A stretch of 64,000 nucleotides of DNA, taken from the NCBI GenBank assembly GCA_026418275.1, contig JAOABQ010000049.1, positions 186,001 through 250,000 of the forward strand. The letters are read 5' to 3'. This document shows, piece after piece, positions 63,922 to 64,000 of the stretch (its first letter is position 1; every line of letters starts with the position of its first letter). The notes below the pieces were generated by a model. It did not search any database, was not told the DNA's origin, and saw nothing but the letters and a program-made list of their open reading frames with translations. This DNA is from Clostridia bacterium. GTDB taxonomy: Bacteria > Bacillota > Clostridia > Acetivibrionales > DSM-2933. The translations under genes were made by a program, and so were the position numbers.

Positions 63922-64000
63922 ATGATTTTAAAAAAGTATATCCCTTTAATATTTGTCAGTGCACTTATTTGCATTAGTATCCCAATATTCGCAACTGTCT
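63922..64000 (+). CDS. start of a secreted or anchored protein (partial)
   Basis: The frame runs off the window. The 26 visible residues are a signal peptide (MILKKYIPLIFVSALICISI, then PIFATV). GGTGGAGGATG lies before the ATG. It follows the subtilase by 40 bases and is probably in the same operon. Confidence 0.65.
   Translation, partial: MILKKYIPLIFVSALICISIPIFATV

Larger units (their letters stand above)
50303..64000. mobile_element. integrated genetic element (left part, right end not in window)
   Basis: From the tRNA fragment to the window end the sequence is visibly more AT-rich than the core genes. It holds integrase, excisionase, a RepA-like ATPase, ParB, an Xre repressor, regulatory repeats and accessory genes, but no conjugation or phage structural genes so far. 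Where it ends, and whether all genes to 64000 belong to it, cannot be decided here. Confidence 0.65.

Overview
The window looks like the chromosome of a spore-forming clostridium (Gram-positive, low to moderate GC). The evidence is a PolC-type replicase, the conserved order dxr-rseP-ispG-polC ... rimP-nusA-ylxR-L7Ae-infB-rbfA-nrnA-truB-ribF, GerA-type germinant receptor sequence, a CotA-like multicopper oxidase, and Shine-Dalgarno sites of the GGAGG type. I cannot name the species; a cellulolytic-clostridium relative is only a guess.

Layout. (1) Bases 1-7043: tail of dxr, then rseP, ispG and polC. (2) About 7300-35800: a 28 kb block with every gene on the + strand and mostly tight spacing. 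It is an apparently undescribed biosynthetic cluster placed exactly between polC and rimP, which are normally neighbours in Firmicutes. It encodes a PaaK-like adenylating enzyme, five radical SAM enzymes (three of the B12-binding type), two FGE/SUMF1-fold proteins each next to a carrier protein, a KAS III-like enzyme, a class II aaRS-like amino acid:carrier protein ligase followed by its own carrier protein, a beta-propeller protein, a MetH-like homocysteine methyltransferase with a shortened C-terminus, an acyl-AMP ligase, a complete LuxE-LuxD-LuxC fatty-acid-reductase set without luciferase, an NRPS whose adenylation domain is interrupted by a methyltransferase, and a beta-lactamase-fold serine hydrolase. 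No transporter, regulator or phosphopantetheinyl transferase is visible inside it. (3) 35866-45133: rimP to ribF translation-factor operon behind a near-consensus promoter. (4) 45373-49434: a decayed gerAA gene, a small membrane protein and a spore-type multicopper oxidase with a candidate sigma-K promoter. (5) 49606-50228: two truncated genes that look like a deletion scar. (6) 50303 to the window end: the left part of an AT-rich integrated element. It starts at the 3' fragment of a tRNA-Leu(CAA) gene, followed by integrase, excisionase, a RepA-like ATPase, ParB, an orphan AgrD-type peptide with a kinase-less AgrC-like membrane protein, an Xre repressor with its operator, a NarL-type response regulator, and secreted or anchored proteins including a subtilase. 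Its right end lies outside the window.

How the cluster may work (inference). An amino acid and acyl groups are activated by the aaRS-like ligase and the two adenylating enzymes and placed on three free-standing carrier proteins. Radical SAM and FGE-fold enzymes tailor the carrier-bound intermediates, the KAS III-like enzyme joins units, LuxD/E/C move an acyl group and reduce it to an aldehyde, and the NRPS adds a branched-chain residue (Ile-like specificity by hand alignment), possibly N-methylated. The serine hydrolase may release or mature the product. The individual family calls are well supported; the order of steps and the product are not.
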